Source of the DNA: Symsagittifera roscoffensis
Lineage: Eukaryota; Xenacoelomorpha; Acoela; Convolutidae
Length of the DNA: 62,119 nt
Assembly: GCF_963678635.1 (NCBI RefSeq)
Contig: NC_087066.1
Location: 19,117,877-19,179,995 of the forward strand
Direction of reading: 5' to 3'
Shown here: positions 1-11,999 of the stretch, piece after piece
Layout of the letters: every line of letters starts with the position of its first letter
Numbering within the stretch: the stretch's first letter is position 1
Notes under the pieces: model-generated
Told to the model about the DNA's origin: nothing
Databases searched by the model: none
The model's input: only the letters and a program-made list of their open reading frames with translations
Translations under genes and position numbers: made by a program

Positions 1-310
1 CAACTTCAAAGTTAGAAAAAATAGGCTCGAAATTTTAGAAGTATTCTAATTGTTTCGACCTTTTGAAAAATAAGGAGGAATTTTGTCTGCGTTTTAGTTT
101 TTTTTACACAAAAATATACACCACAATATATACATAATTATCGGTATGGGTCGATAGATATATCATATTCAAGCCCTTTTAGTCGTGGTTTGAACAACAT
201 TCAAAAATTTCGAAAAAAAAACTTCTCATGGTTGCGAAAGCGAAAAACCAGTTTGAATTTTTGATTTTTGGTCAAGTTTCAAACTAGTAAAGTCAGCGTG
301 CAGGCTTACA
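1..310 (-). repeat. Dispersed repeat family B, inverted copy
   Basis: Read on the minus strand, this stretch matches the plus-strand sequence at about 4400-4650. The shared parts include a run of AAATCAAAAATTTCAAAC type, a CACGACTA motif, GATATATC, and a TTCCTCC(T/C)CATTTTT block followed by GGAACAAT. Divergence is clear but order and spacing are conserved, so this is an old copy of the same repeat in inverted orientation. No open reading frame or terminal structure allows a class to be assigned. The window edge cuts it, so its full length is unknown. Confidence 0.5.
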
Positions 311-1299
311 ATAGCTTATTTATGCTCATTTTAAGACGTTAAAATATAGCTTCACTCAATTAAAATTGTTTTTTGGAGTTATTTAGCGTCAGTTTCTAAT
401 TCAAAATTTTCTAAATTTAATTAACTTCAGCTAAAAATTTGACAATTTTTTTGCAGTTTTTTTGTTTTTCTCTTCTGGTCAATTTTCTTCAAGAAATGTT
501 TCTCAATTGGTTTTTTTCCCCAAAGTGTGTCCAGCTATCCTTGTTTCATTTGAAATAACATATCTAGCCGCTAGAAAAAAAACATGGCGTAGGCTGAAAC
601 TATGTACACTCGAAGGGTGTCAAGGTGTATGATAACTACGCCGATGCATCTGATAGTCAGATAGTCAGATTTCAAAAACCTTTCGTAAAAAAAAACTTTT
701 TTGGCATTGACTGATTCAAATTTGGCTCATAGCGAAAAACTTGGGTATTCGTCACCCGAAAATGAAGTTCATTTGTTAAAATTACAGAAAATTTCAAATG
801 TCTCATCTACTTACGAGTTTGTAATTTAAATGCGAAATAATCTTTCTTATTTAATAAAAATAGTTTTTATTATGGAGGCCAGAACAACCTGTGTCATTCA
901 CACAGCAACCGACTATCATTTTGATCTTTCTATAACATGAAGAAACATGTTATCTGCATTATTTGTCATAAATTTTTAAATGAACAAAACTATAGATTTT
1001 CTTGGTTTTCTACTAATTGTGAAACAGATACCCTCACTTTTTTGTAATTGGGGTGAGCTCAAGTAATTGCGAGCCAATTTACTTTCCATTGAGGGTTGGC
1101 TGTATTTTTGAGTCATAGGACTAAAAACGGATTTAAAACGCAACAAAACACGTCCAGGAAATTTTAAAAATCTCAGATAAAAGCTCATAATTACTACTCG
1201 CCGCTTTCATGACAAAACTTAGCATTATTCAGTTAGACTATGTGAAAAATTACTCTGGCGAGTCTTAGGCAATTTGTTACTACTTATTATTTTTAATTG

Positions 1300-1595
1300 T
1301 CAAAATGTTCGACAAGACCGCTCATATCAGAGCACAGCCCTTAATGTTCCGACTGCATTTTCAATTCTATGGAGTTTTGTTAGTGTTCGCTGTATAAAAA
1401 AGAATGTTTTTTTTTCAAAATCCTTCCCTCACACCACACGCTATATAAAGTACAAACTGATATATTGAGCATATACCAAAGTATTAAATAGAGCAATAAG
1501 CCTCCCTCAATTCAGCGATTTCTGAGAAGGATTGTCTCCGTTAATCCGTAATTAGCACGAAGCATATCGCGCGCTAATTATTCCAAATTGGCAAA
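1300..1595 (+). repeat. Dispersed repeat family A, plus copy
   Basis: It starts near GACAAGACCGCTCATATCAG and ends near GCGCGCTAATTATTCCAAAT. The same blocks occur in the same order in reverse complement at about 17420-17712: a GCTCGTAT(T/C) block, a GAATGTTCC block, a TTCTATG(G/A)AG block, TGTTCGCT, and an AT-rich dyad around TATCGCGCG. A third partial copy lies at about 2067-2110. The 3' end has internal dyad symmetry. There is no coding content, so a non-autonomous mobile element is likely, but no class can be given. Confidence 0.55.
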
Positions 1596-2066
1596 TTTTA
1601 AAGCCTTAAACTTTAACGAAAAATGGTCACAGGTGAAAAACCTTTTCAAATTTGATATAAGAACAACAATGTTTTTCTAATCATAAATTAAAAATTCTGT
1701 CAAATTTTGGAACTTTAAACGTATGCCATTAATTGACTTTTTGCTTCAGCTAATCTTTTTAATTTCGATGGCGAGTTAGGTAGAAAGTCTTTCATTTTTG
1801 CAAAATAATTGCAGACAACATTATTTTTTTGAAAATCTTCCACCCCGGACATGCAATGTCAAGTACAAAAAAGTTTCTTTCTAATTTACTAACGCGTTCT
1901 TGTGACCAACTAACTGGCTTCAATTCAATTTGAAATAATTTAAGCATCAAGTTTTCTTAACAAACTATGAAATAATTTTCTCATTAAATTATTGATTAAA
2001 GGCTATGTGAAGTAAAAATTGATATCTTAAACATCTTATAATTACTTACTCCAGTAAAATTTAACG

Positions 2067-2110
2067 AGACTGCTCGTATCAGAGTAAAGCTTTGAATGTT
2101 CCGACTAACC
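2067..2110 (+). repeat. Dispersed repeat family A, partial copy
   Basis: This short stretch repeats the left block of the copy at 1300-1595: GACTGCTCGTATCAGAGTAA, then GAATGTTCCGAC. Only about 40 bp are clearly conserved. Confidence 0.5.
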
Positions 2111-3599
2111 ATTAATTGGCCACGAATCGTTTTTTTTTTTGGTTTAAAAAATATTGAAAAGCTGCAAGTTTTAAGCTGATAAAAATAAAGTGTTAAAGTT
2201 TGAGGCGTTACTTGAATTAATGAGACCAATTAGCTCGCCTCATTTCAATTTGAAACAATTTTGAGTGCAGATATTTTGCCAAGCATAAATAATTCGCGAA
2301 TTAAAACAAACTATCAGAGTAGTATTCCAGGAGCACAGCCGCAATTTGGTCAAGTGCAAGTATACTCACCTGGCAATCACAAGATTTCCAGATCGATGCC
2401 AATTCGCAGTCATTTTTTCTAAAACTGGTCTGAATAAAAAACCAACCATAGTATATATACTCCTGACTTTCTCCGAAAGTCGGAACAATAATGAGACCAA
2501 ATGGCTCACCGCGAATCAGTTTGGAAAGATATTTCACCCAGTAGCACAAATTATATGGCTAATTTGGAGTTAATTACCTCAAAATTGTAATTTTTTTTCC
2601 CTTAATCTCACAAAAATTAAGTTTGAATTTTATTGAAATTAAGCTCAAGGCAGTAGTTTGTAGATTTTCAGTTTTCTGAACAAAAATGACTACATAAACA
2701 GACAAATTTTGTTTTCCTGAATAAAATTTCGCCAGATCACAACTTTTTGGCTATTTACGTTGAATTTGGGAGCAAATTATTGCGCAAAAGGAGTAAAGCT
2801 TGAAATTTTCTACATGTTATGTACTTAAATTGAGTTATTAGAGAAGACATAACTAGATATTTGAAAAAAGCTAACACGTTCTATTCTTTTTGCGCTGTTA
2901 GGGCCCAACCAAAGTCCATCAATTTTTCCTAACTTTGAAAATTTCTGGCGAAACTAAGCTTAAGCTTGAAAAAAAATCTCGGTCATTTTGAAAAATTCTT
3001 GCCAAAGAGTCCTTAAAGATATCGAAAAATCTTTAATAACATTAAACGAATCTCGATGGAAAAAAGAGACTGCCAAAGTTGCTTTTCAATTCGCAAAACA
3101 AATGAACAGTATAATCTTCAAGATTTTGCTAAAAAGTTAGACCAACTTCTTGAAAGCTTAATGTGATTGAAAATAACTTTTTTTCTAGGTTTTTAAACAA
3201 AATCGTGAACCACTTAAACTATGTTAATTGCGATTTTATTAAAAGCAACAATCAGTGGAAATCTTGGCATAACTAACTTTCATCAAGCTAATTTTCGCGT
3301 GTTGAGGGATATTTTTTTAAACTTCATGATGAACTTAAAAGCCCTTTATCAGTACATAAAAGCCGGTTTAGGTAAAAAAATAAGAATTTTGAATCATCAT
3401 TTATGAACATATGCACATCGAAAATTTTTACAAACAATCGATTAACAAAAATAAAACAAAGATAGGAAGCTACTGTGCAGTTAGCACATGAATAATCTGA
3501 CCATAGTCCCAAAAAAATAAAATAAAGTGTTTTTGAATTGGTGTCGTTTTTTTTGGCGTGGAGTGATAAAATGAACTGGAAGGAAAAATAGAGATTAGG

Positions 3600-4690
3600 C
3601 ATAATGAACGGTCATTGTGAACACAGCTAAATGAAAAACAAATTTGACAAAAACTGGCAAGAAAAACGAAAAAAAAAACATCAAGTTCAAAATTTTTCTA
3701 AGTTTTTAATTCCCCAAGCGCTTAATTCCTGAAAAAAAAATAATGTAATTTGAGTAAAATCAAATTTTGTGTCTCAAATTAGGCTGTTGTGCACTTCTAA
3801 GCCATTAAATTAAGCTATTGTAAGCCTAATCGCTTCGCTTTATTTGCTCGAATTAAGACAAAAAACCAAAAGAAAAAAAAAGAAAAAGAAACACTAAAAC
3901 AGACCCAAATACAAATTTCCTCCTCATTTTTTTATCGGAACAATTACTTCTAAAAGTTGAAAAGGTGCAAACTTCATGATTTAAAAAACAGAGTTTTCAC
4001 GAGTGAAAACTTCAAATTTCTGGATGATTGCCAGTTAAACACAATAGAAATCAAATTAAAAATTGAACTGAACAGCTTTGCAAAAATCAAAATGGTAAAA
4101 TTGAATTTTTACAAGAAAAAGTATAATATTTTCTGATAATTTTCAGTTAAAGGGTTGTTTTTGGCAGTGAATAAAAATGAATGAAAAAAAAACAACAAGC
4201 AATTCAAATTTTAGCAGAAATTTTTTGGAATTTCTTAAGTTTCTGATTCCCAAAATGGCATTAAAAACCTCTAAAAAAATAATTTACTTAGTAAAATTAA
4301 AAATTGTTATGATTAAAGTATTGTAAAAGGCCTCATCTAAGCATAAATAAGCGTGTTGTTTAAACGAACTTTTATTTGCTCGCTTTACTCGCTCGAATTA
4401 AGACAAAAAATCAAAAATTTCAAACCAGTTTTTTCGACACTGAGAAACTTTTTTCAAAATTTTCGAATCACGACTAGAAAGTTTTTATAAGATATATCAC
4501 ACTCGTTTTTCTCGTTTTTATCCGATGATTTTTTGTGGTAGCTGATTTTGCATGGAAAACAAAGAACTAACACACATTCGAATACAAAGTTCCTCCCCAT
4601 TTTTCAACGTGTCGGAACAATAACACCTTGATCCTAGATTTGATGCATCAAATGCAGGATGATAGCAAATATAATCTGCAGTTTCAAAAA
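3600..4690 (+). repeat. Repeat family B, two tandem diverged copies
   Basis: Two copies lie about 540 bp apart, at about 3600-3965 and 4140-4690. Each has a poly-A rich start, an AAATTTTT(C/G)(T/G)(A/G) block, a TAAAATTAA(A)ATT block, then TTTATTTGCTCG(...)AATTAAGACAAAAAA, and finally TTCCTCC(T/C)CATTTTT followed by GGAACAAT. The second copy is the more complete and matches, inverted, the copy at 1-310. It is non-coding and its class is unknown. Confidence 0.5.
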
Positions 4691-5322
4691 CTGGCACTGA
4701 ATTTATTAGAATAATGTTAAATACGAATATTAATAAAGCATAATTGGTCTAGGGGAATAAGACCTTTGAGCTCGAAATTTTTTGAACTATTCTCTCTCTG
4801 GATATTCCACATGAAGCATTTCAATTTCGTTATTTGAATAGGCAGTTTTATCAAAAAACTTTATAAAGAACTTTTATATAGACGCATATCTTTAGTAACG
4901 TAATCAAAAACAGTTACTGTCGAGTCGGTTATGCATGAAAAAAGAACTAACCAAGTTTCATTTTAAAAAACTTAATTTTTAGGTGACCTTTTAGTTAACC
5001 CTTCAGTTTATCAATTTATCTCATCAAATTAGCTCATTTCATCTCGCATACTAGGCGATGAAAGTCGTATATCTAAATCAAAATATTTGGGCCAAATATC
5101 GGTTTTGGTTACACTATTACTCGACATTCAATTTTGCTCATAACTAATTAGTTGCCTCAAAAATCATTCAGCAAAAATCACTTAGTGCACTAATTATTTT
5201 TTTTCCCGCGTAGCCGGTTAGAAGTCACTTTGTGAAAACTAGTTTCTTGAATTTTTCAATAAAAGTCACAACTCATATCGTAGGTCAAGGTTTTTCTTCA
5301 TAAAATCTGTAGAACTGTTTTA

Positions 5323-6096
5323 ATGGCAAATTTCTCAACTTACATCTGGAAAATTCTAATTTTTGGGTTTTTTTATTCAACTTGTGAACCTTCGACGGAT
5401 AATTTTCAAAAACCCATTCTGAATGACTTCAACGGGCATCGAACAAACGCGGATTTGTCAAAACTGTACTGGGATACCACGCTGGAACAGCAAGCTGCCT
5501 CAGCTTCGGTTAAAGTTTGCAAAAATTTTAATTATATAAGCGATTACAATCAATATAACAGCTTTGCAGTCCACACAAACTATGATTCAGACACAGATGA
5601 AGCAGATTATTATAAAAGAATGTCCACAATCGGTATTTCCACGATCAATTTTTTGTACAACACGGTTTGTGATGATTTTCAATATAGTCCAAACAGCCTA
5701 CTCGGTTGTAAAAGTAAAGTCGCGCTTTCTTCAGTCGAATACTTTGAAAAATGTGCTCATTTTTTGAGTGTCGCCATGGACCAAAATGTGAAAAGAGTCG
5801 GTTGCAGTGTCCGAGAAAAGTGCTCTAATAGCTACTCTTCTAACTTTTTTAATGTAATGGTCTGCGTATTCTCCCCTTCCCCTTATAGTGGCTATAACTT
5901 TGATCGGACGAGGGACGCTCCATTTGGAACGCAATCTTTCCTCGATTTGTGTAAAAACGAGGGGGGTTCCTGGAAGAGTTGTGACTCGGACTTAAATGAG
6001 AAATGCAAAGATGCAAAGCAATCAACTGCAATTTATGTGTTTTTGAGCCCTGGTGCAATCGCGGCCTTGATGGCCACAATTTTTGACAAAATTTAG
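5323..6096 (+). CDS. CAP/SCP-domain secreted protein, intronless
   Basis: A single 257-codon frame encodes a protein with a hydrophobic leader (residues about 8-20) and a CAP (CRISP/antigen-5/PR-1) type domain over about residues 30-200. Supporting landmarks are LNDFNGHR near 33-40 with a following YWD (49-51), CAHF with His146, KRVGC at 157-161, and VMVCVFSPSPYSGY near 178-191, matching the family's usual L.xxHNxxR, HFTQ, RVGC and C.Y.P.G positions. A Cys-rich tail (SFLDLC...SCDSDLNEKC, 205-228) follows, then a hydrophobic C-terminus (236-253) that could be a membrane or lipid-anchor signal. CAP proteins are secreted; their molecular roles vary and none is claimed here. The canonical acidic metal-site residues are not obvious. 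A spliced paralog lies at 10383-11991 on the other strand. Confidence 0.8.
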   Translation: MANFSTYIWKILIFGFFYSTCEPSTDNFQKPILNDFNGHRTNADLSKLYWDTTLEQQAASASVKVCKNFNYISDYNQYNSFAVHTNYDSDTDEADYYKRMSTIGISTINFLYNTVCDDFQYSPNSLLGCKSKVALSSVEYFEKCAHFLSVAMDQNVKRVGCSVREKCSNSYSSNFFNVMVCVFSPSPYSGYNFDRTRDAPFGTQSFLDLCKNEGGSWKSCDSDLNEKCKDAKQSTAIYVFLSPGAIAALMATIFDKI

Positions 6097-6306
6097 TGGA
6101 AAGTTTGATCAATACTACTTGCTACGAAAATCCCCTATATGTCAATCAATTATAAACGCAAAGGAAAATGTAAAAGAAATGGACGAACTTGAGCCAAACA
6201 TGGCATGGAAATTTATTTAAGAAATACAAATCTTGAGTTCATGATAATGAAAAGTTGATTGAATTATGATTGACTATAACAATAATTTTACTATAAACTT
6301 GATATT

Positions 6307-6312
6307 AATAAA
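6307..6312 (+). promoter_or_regulatory. Poly(A) signal AATAAA of the CAP gene
   Basis: A canonical AATAAA lies about 210 bp after the stop codon of the CAP gene at 5323-6096, in the same orientation. It is the first good hexamer downstream. Confidence 0.5.
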
Positions 6313-6319
6313 AGTTGTA

Positions 6320-9300
6320 CTCTCAACAGTTTTCAATTGACAAAAACTGTATATCCAGACCAATTTATTATTCTTGTTTAAATAGCATCAAAAAGTCCCT
6401 CACTAAATTTAGCTTATACCTTAAATTACTCATCAGAAGTGGACAAATATGGTGGAGAATTAAGTGGATAGTTATGGTGGATATTTTCCAGTGTTTCCAG
6501 GTATATCAAAGAAGCTCGTAATTAATTAATTGTTATTACGCTTGCCATAAGCAAGCGTTATAAATTGGGATGCAAAAACTTTTTATTAAAAAGGAAAGTT
6601 TCTATTTCCGAAAAAATGTCACCTGATGTTTTATCGGCTTAGTGTCTTTTTTGGGTAATTTAAAGGGAGAATTAGATTTTTATCCCTATGTGTTAACAGA
6701 TGTTGATCGTGAAAGTGAAGAATTTCAAAACTTTAATAGTTTTTTCATACCAAATTTATTCTCCTCTCAACGGCTGTTGAGCAGAAAATGAAAATCCATT
6801 TGTTGGCTAATTTTCCACTCCATAAAGTTTTAGAATTTTTTATCTAGCGCCGGCGATTGTGTTTCTCAAAATGCTCACTTCGAATTCAAGAATGATCATT
6901 TTTTGCAGTTTAAAAAAAGATTCTTTTCTTTCGATATTGTTTCATATTTTACACATTGATATTCTTTTTATATTCTGTCTGTGAGCTTGCATTGCCATGT
7001 TTGTCTTGTATCAAAGTGGTGCAATGCTCCGCATCCCCTCTTTATATTATGGAGCTTTTTCATCTGTTCCGTTTAGTAAAAAGTTTTAATAGACTTTTTA
7101 GTTATGTACAGGAACCCCTTCAAAATAGGAACAAAAATTACACACTGCGCCAAAAACAAGTAATAAGACAGAAAGAATTCATGAAATCTACAATTGAATT
7201 CTTGGCATGTACCAATGGGTGAATTGTTTAAATGGGTGAATTTTCAGAATGTAAAAAGATGATACATGAAAAAAAAACATCTTTTCCTCAAGCTGTACAT
7301 CTAACATGTACATAAGAAGTTATAAAATGAGAATTGGATAATCTAAAATGAGTTTGGTAATGTGAAGAAAATAAAATAATGAGAGTTTTGATTTGAAAAT
7401 CGAATCGAGTTCGTCTAAACGAGTTTTGAGTTCCGTGTGAATCGTTGAAATAATTCTGATAATTTTGTCATTATTTGAACTGGGTAATCCGGCGAAAGTT
7501 GAGGTGTATGTGTAAATCCGCTGAGTGAGATTGAAAAGGTAGTCTGAATCGGGGTCTGGCTAGGTCATTCCGATGGTACGTATTTTTGCGAAGACCAAAA
7601 TGAAGCGGTTTCAGCGACTAGAGTGTGTATGGTAAGAAGGTCGTAATCACAGGAGGAGATTTTGTCTTCGTCTATCTTCCCATTTTTATAGCTCATTTCA
7701 AAAAAAAATTCTCTAAATTAATTTTTCAATGGCTTCCGCAGTTTTTAAATTAATTGGGCAATTTATACATGGAACTCTGTTACCTTCTTTGGATTTTTTT
7801 CTTAAAAAATTTACTGAACATTTAACGTATTTTCCATGTGATAAAAAATAATTAAAAATTTTGAAGTACTTGAGTTTTAACCCATTCCGATTTGCCTTCC
7901 CCTACACCTTTCTAAATCATTTGGTGTTTGCTTCGGTTAATTATATATAAAAGTTTGATTGGTACCTTTAAAAAAACCTTCTCCATTGCCATTTTTGGAC
8001 AATTAGATTACAGTGAAAAAAATTATAGCAGACTGACTGTTGGCAAAGAGTAGTGAATACAAGTAAACAGAAAAACAAAACACTGAATTTGTTTTAAATA
8101 ATCTCAATTTTTGAGTTTAAAAGAAAAAAATAGATGCCCTTTAATCCCTTTTATTTTCTAGAACAATTTATAATTGGCATTTTTTTGATAACATTATTCC
8201 AACTTGAGAAAACTGGATCAATAGGTAAAGCTTTGATTCCGCTGGAAATCTTAAAATTAAAGATAGCTAGCGTTTCTTTCGCGCCATTTCCACCTTTGTA
8301 TTTGGAGAGTGCTATTAGGTAACTTTCAGCAGATGAACTCATAAATGTGCTAAAACTAAGACTTTTTCCTAAGAAAAACAAGAATCACCAAGAGCAATAG
8401 GAGAGTATTTACTACAATCATTGCTCTTGATAAAAAGAGACTTTGGAACCTTAGGCTGAAAATTCTATTGCTTAAATTGGAATATATACTTTTTTCCGCG
8501 TTTCAAATATTCCACGTTTCCGCGTTTCAAATATCGCGTTTCAAAAAACATTGTCGGCTTTTCATTGTCTGCTTATGTTTTGTCGGGTTAGTTGCCATTT
8601 TGTAGACTTCTTTCGAAAGTTTTTTTCACATTATAGCTGCTTTAGTGTTCTAATTAACCTCTGCTGTTTGTAATTGTTTTAAACTTGATTTCGTATACAT
8701 AAATGTTTTTTCGTTTTAAAACTTTGTACTGGCCAAATGACTTCGGCCTATTTTTTATCAGCGTAGTGACTTAATTTCAAATCGTTTCAACTAAAACATA
8801 TTTATAATGCTGACCTCTGGATCGCGCAAAATGCTGAATTTTTAATAGAAAGATAGTTCAACTTGTTTATGTTTTTTTCCTGCTCTTTTGATTTTTTTCC
8901 GGCTCTTTTGACTTTTTTCTTTTTTTTTGGATTGATAGGTTGGAGTGTATATCGTATCAGCTTATTGGCTTCATACTCCGTCTTTCGACAGGCGAAAAAT
9001 GTTTCGACAGGCTTTGTTATTTTCCTTTTTTGGGCCCAATAGGTTTTGGCCTATATTATATCTTATATCGGCTTAGTGTCCTCATATTGTTTCTTCTGAC
9101 GAGCAAATAAAGTGTTTTGAGGATGAGGTTGACTTATTAACTTTTCTGAAGCATAAAGGGTTTCTGACAAGGTTTTTTCAACTTTGTTACCTATAAGTAC
9201 AAAATCTTCCGATGCTTGTTACACATTTTAGCGTCTTGTCATCTTCTTGTTTTAAAACAAACCATATTGTTTTAATAGATCTAGTTTTTTTTACCTTTTT

Positions 9301-9984
9301 TGATTTTTTTTCTTCAATTTTTTGTATCGCAAGTGATGCGAAGCTCAGCTTCGCCTCTTTGTAAAATGATGTAGTTTTAGATTGTTCTGTAGCATCTATG
9401 GACAATGGTAACTTCCTTGTTTCTAAATTCTGCGCTGATATTGCTGATAAGTACTACAAATTTACCCCTGTTTCAATTAAGGTTTATAGATTCCAATCAT
9501 GATTCGCCGAACCAACAGAAAAACTGCAAAATAAAGCAACGCATTTGGAAATCCGCCGCACCAGCTTAAAAAAAATTCTGTTTATTTTCTCGGACGATCA
9601 AAAAAGTCAAAAAACTTCGTAGTGTTCATCTATCATTGGAAACCATAGACAGGTGCTATTGATTTTTTTTTCAAGAATTGCAGTGGAAGTTAATGACAGC
9701 CTGAGTTCAAATTCGAACTTGTCGTTATAAAGAACCTCACAAATTGTGGGAAACTTAGCAATAGCGTAAGATCCTTGTTTCCAGGAACTTCTAATGATAA
9801 GAAAGAATCTAGTTATTTAGGAATTGCATCCCTGAAATCCACTAAATGCTGGAATAACAACAGAAGCTTGATTAAAAAGTGGTTCTTTAGCTCGTATTGA
9901 TTGGAATTATGCAATGTTCTTGCCAATTAACTGAAATAATTGAACCTTACTAGAAATTAGGTCAGCTCGGTTTTCTGTTAGAGC
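6320..9984. other. Intergenic interval without supported genes
   Basis: No frame here has coding character. A small tandem repeat at about 8496-8545 repeats CCGCGTTTCAAATAT-like units two to three times. Around 8560-9110 several loose variants of TTATCGGCTTAGTGTC occur, which may be very old repeats. Nothing else was recognised. Confidence 0.55.
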
Positions 9985-10220
9985 CTTAGAATCAGTAGCG
10001 GATTTAGGGGGGGGGGGGCGCGGAGGGCGGACGCCCTCCTCAGGGATTCGACCCCCTGCCGACTCAAAGGGTCCCCCTTTGGTACTTTTTATGTAATCCA
10101 GTTTTGACTAATCAATCTTAAAATTTTTCTAAAGGCGCCTTCTAAAATTTTTTGAAAATCCGCACCCGCCCCCCCCCCCCCCCCCCCCGAGAAAACCCTA
10201 GATCCGCCCCTGCTTAGAAT
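9985..10220. mobile_element. hAT-type MITE (element 9993-10212) with 8-bp TSD
   Basis: The element runs from CAGTAGCGGATTTAGG to CCTAGATCCGCCCCTG, a terminal inverted repeat pair of the CAGGGGCGGATCTAGG type. It is flanked by a perfect 8-bp direct repeat, CTTAGAAT, at 9985-9992 and 10213-10220. CAG-starting inverted repeats with 8-bp duplications are diagnostic of the hAT superfamily. At 220 bp with no transposase it is non-autonomous. A G tract near the left end and a 20-bp C tract (10169-10188) near the right end form part of the inverted ends. Confidence 0.85.
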
Positions 10221-10307
10221 CCAAAAAGATATATACACATTATCTTTTTCTCATTTTGAAGCAAAATCACGCTGTGTTATTGTACAATGTTTTTAATTCA
10301 AATACAT

Positions 10308-10313
10308 TTTATT
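10308..10313 (-). promoter_or_regulatory. Poly(A) signal of the minus-strand CAP gene
   Basis: AATAAA on the minus strand lies about 70 bp beyond the stop codon at 10383, properly placed for the transcript of the spliced CAP paralog. Confidence 0.5.
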
Positions 10314-10382
10314 TCAGGTTTTCTTCCGAATGTTTAATTTCACATCTTTAAGAATAGCTCTCCTTAGTTTGACTTTATTTTT

Positions 10383-11991
10383 TTATATAAATCGATAAAT
10401 ATGGTAAAATGTAATGAAAATTATTACAAGAATCAAAGTAACTTCAGGTAGTATGAATTGAATGCCATCAGTGTCTGTGTTCTTTCTACGATCACCTGAC
10501 AAATAATTATCATATATAAAAAGTCCGTCGGTTACACCGCCTTTTATAATTAGATGTTTTTCAGGGGTAGTTGGCAGGGTTCTAGCTTGACATTCTTGGT
10601 TCAAATTTGCGTCACAACTTCCCCATATTCCTTTTTCGGTTGAGCAAAGCTCGAGGAAAGTTTCGTTTTGGAACATGTTTGGAGTTGGCTCATATGGGTC
10701 TGCAGTTGGTCGGTACATGCACGCCAGGAGATCTTGGACTGCCGAAAGTTTGTTACCATTGCGAGAAAAAGGAAATTTGTAAAGGATTTCTTTTCTTTCA
10801 ATTGCACCCATCATTAATACTCATGAGCGAGCTCTTGCTGATTAGCAGTACGAATAATCGATTCACACCGAATATTGAAAACAATCCGAAGCCCAGAGTT
10901 GAGTTGTAACAACCCATACTTTCCCTTAACTTACTCTCCATTTATTGCGCATGTTTTTACAGTTTTGGTAAAAATATGGATTGCATTTAATTGAAGGGAT
11001 CGGCGCTCAAAACATCGTACAGTTTACCCATCTCCTCAAAAAACGAAGTGATATGCAAGCAGATTTGATTTTAAAAAATTTTTTTAGAGAATTTCACCGT
11101 AAAAGCGCGTACTTTTATAACTAAGCTTCAGAATCGATTTTATGGTTTTGTGATGTGTATAATATAAAGAGACAAAATGGTAACAAAAACTTTTCCTTCA
11201 GTTGCGTTACTTTCAGTCCGACAGTTTGTTCTGTACTCACATGCGAATGACATCACATCCTCTCGCATCCAGAGAACCAGCCAATCAGAGCACTCTTTGA
11301 AAGCACTCTGGTGCGAAGCAGGAGTTGAGTTGTAGCAACCTATGAGCTCTGTTGACACTTTTCTTATTAGTGATTTATTCACGAACTGATGTTCTTGGCT
11401 GGTTGTTTTAAAAATGTGTCCTTAGATTTTCCGAACAGAAGTGAAACTTTTCATAGAGTTAACCTGCGAATTGCCTGCTAAACTATCCTTGTACTGACTT
11501 AAAAACGGCGGACATTTCTGAGGATGAAAAATATCAACAAAATGGAAACATATCAGTTATATGTAGTTTTCTCAGCAGATGTAAGAATAGCTTTTAAAAG
11601 AAAAAGTTATCTTATATTTTTTATTGTATGTGCCTAATTCAGTTTCACACTCCACTATGTTTAGTTGAAACCAAAAAACTAGAAAAGAGCCGACCTTCTT
11701 GGCTGTATTTGAAACTCGGGCACTTTTTCATGTATACATCGTTGAACATATCGACAACCATTTCCGAACTGTGTCTAGATGTTGGATTTTTGGCTGTCAT
11801 GTACACAATCGAAGTGTAAATTATGTCATGAGGATCTTTACATTTTCTGCTGGCATAGGAAGCAACTCTTGGTGCTATATTGGCAAAGTCCCAAGCGAGG
11901 TTTAGAAGACCGCCATTGAATCTGTGTTCGTTATGTAGCGTGTGCAGTACACCTTCGGGTGCAATTGTGATAGAGGGATCAATCATTTGAA
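10383..11991 (-). CDS. CAP/SCP-domain protein, spliced paralog (exons 2-4)
   Basis: Three minus-strand exons join in frame: 11991-11695, 11348-11211 and 10738-10383 (stop at the low end). Donors are GAAG/GTCGGC and GAAA/GTAACG; acceptors are GAATAG, TCAACAG and CGGCAG. The product parallels the CAP protein at 5323-6096: VLHTLHNEHR with a following AWD, a GCYNSTP...ECSDWL block, LLACMYRPTADPYEP, and a tail with NETFLELC...GSCDANLNQEC. It ends in a strongly hydrophobic segment (ILPEVTLILVIIFITFYHIY), suggesting membrane anchoring. The first exon with the signal peptide was not fixed; a frame at 12121-12429 has a hydrophobic stretch but gives no clean in-phase donor. The gene converges on the intronless paralog. 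Confidence 0.7.
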
Positions 11992-11999
11992 CTATTCAC

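Larger units (their letters stand above)
310..5322. other. Non-coding, repeat-rich interval
   Basis: This is AT-rich sequence with no reading frame I can support as a gene; the short frames have no coding character. Recognisable content is limited to copies of repeat families A and B, listed separately, and poly-A/poly-T runs. Confidence 0.6.
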
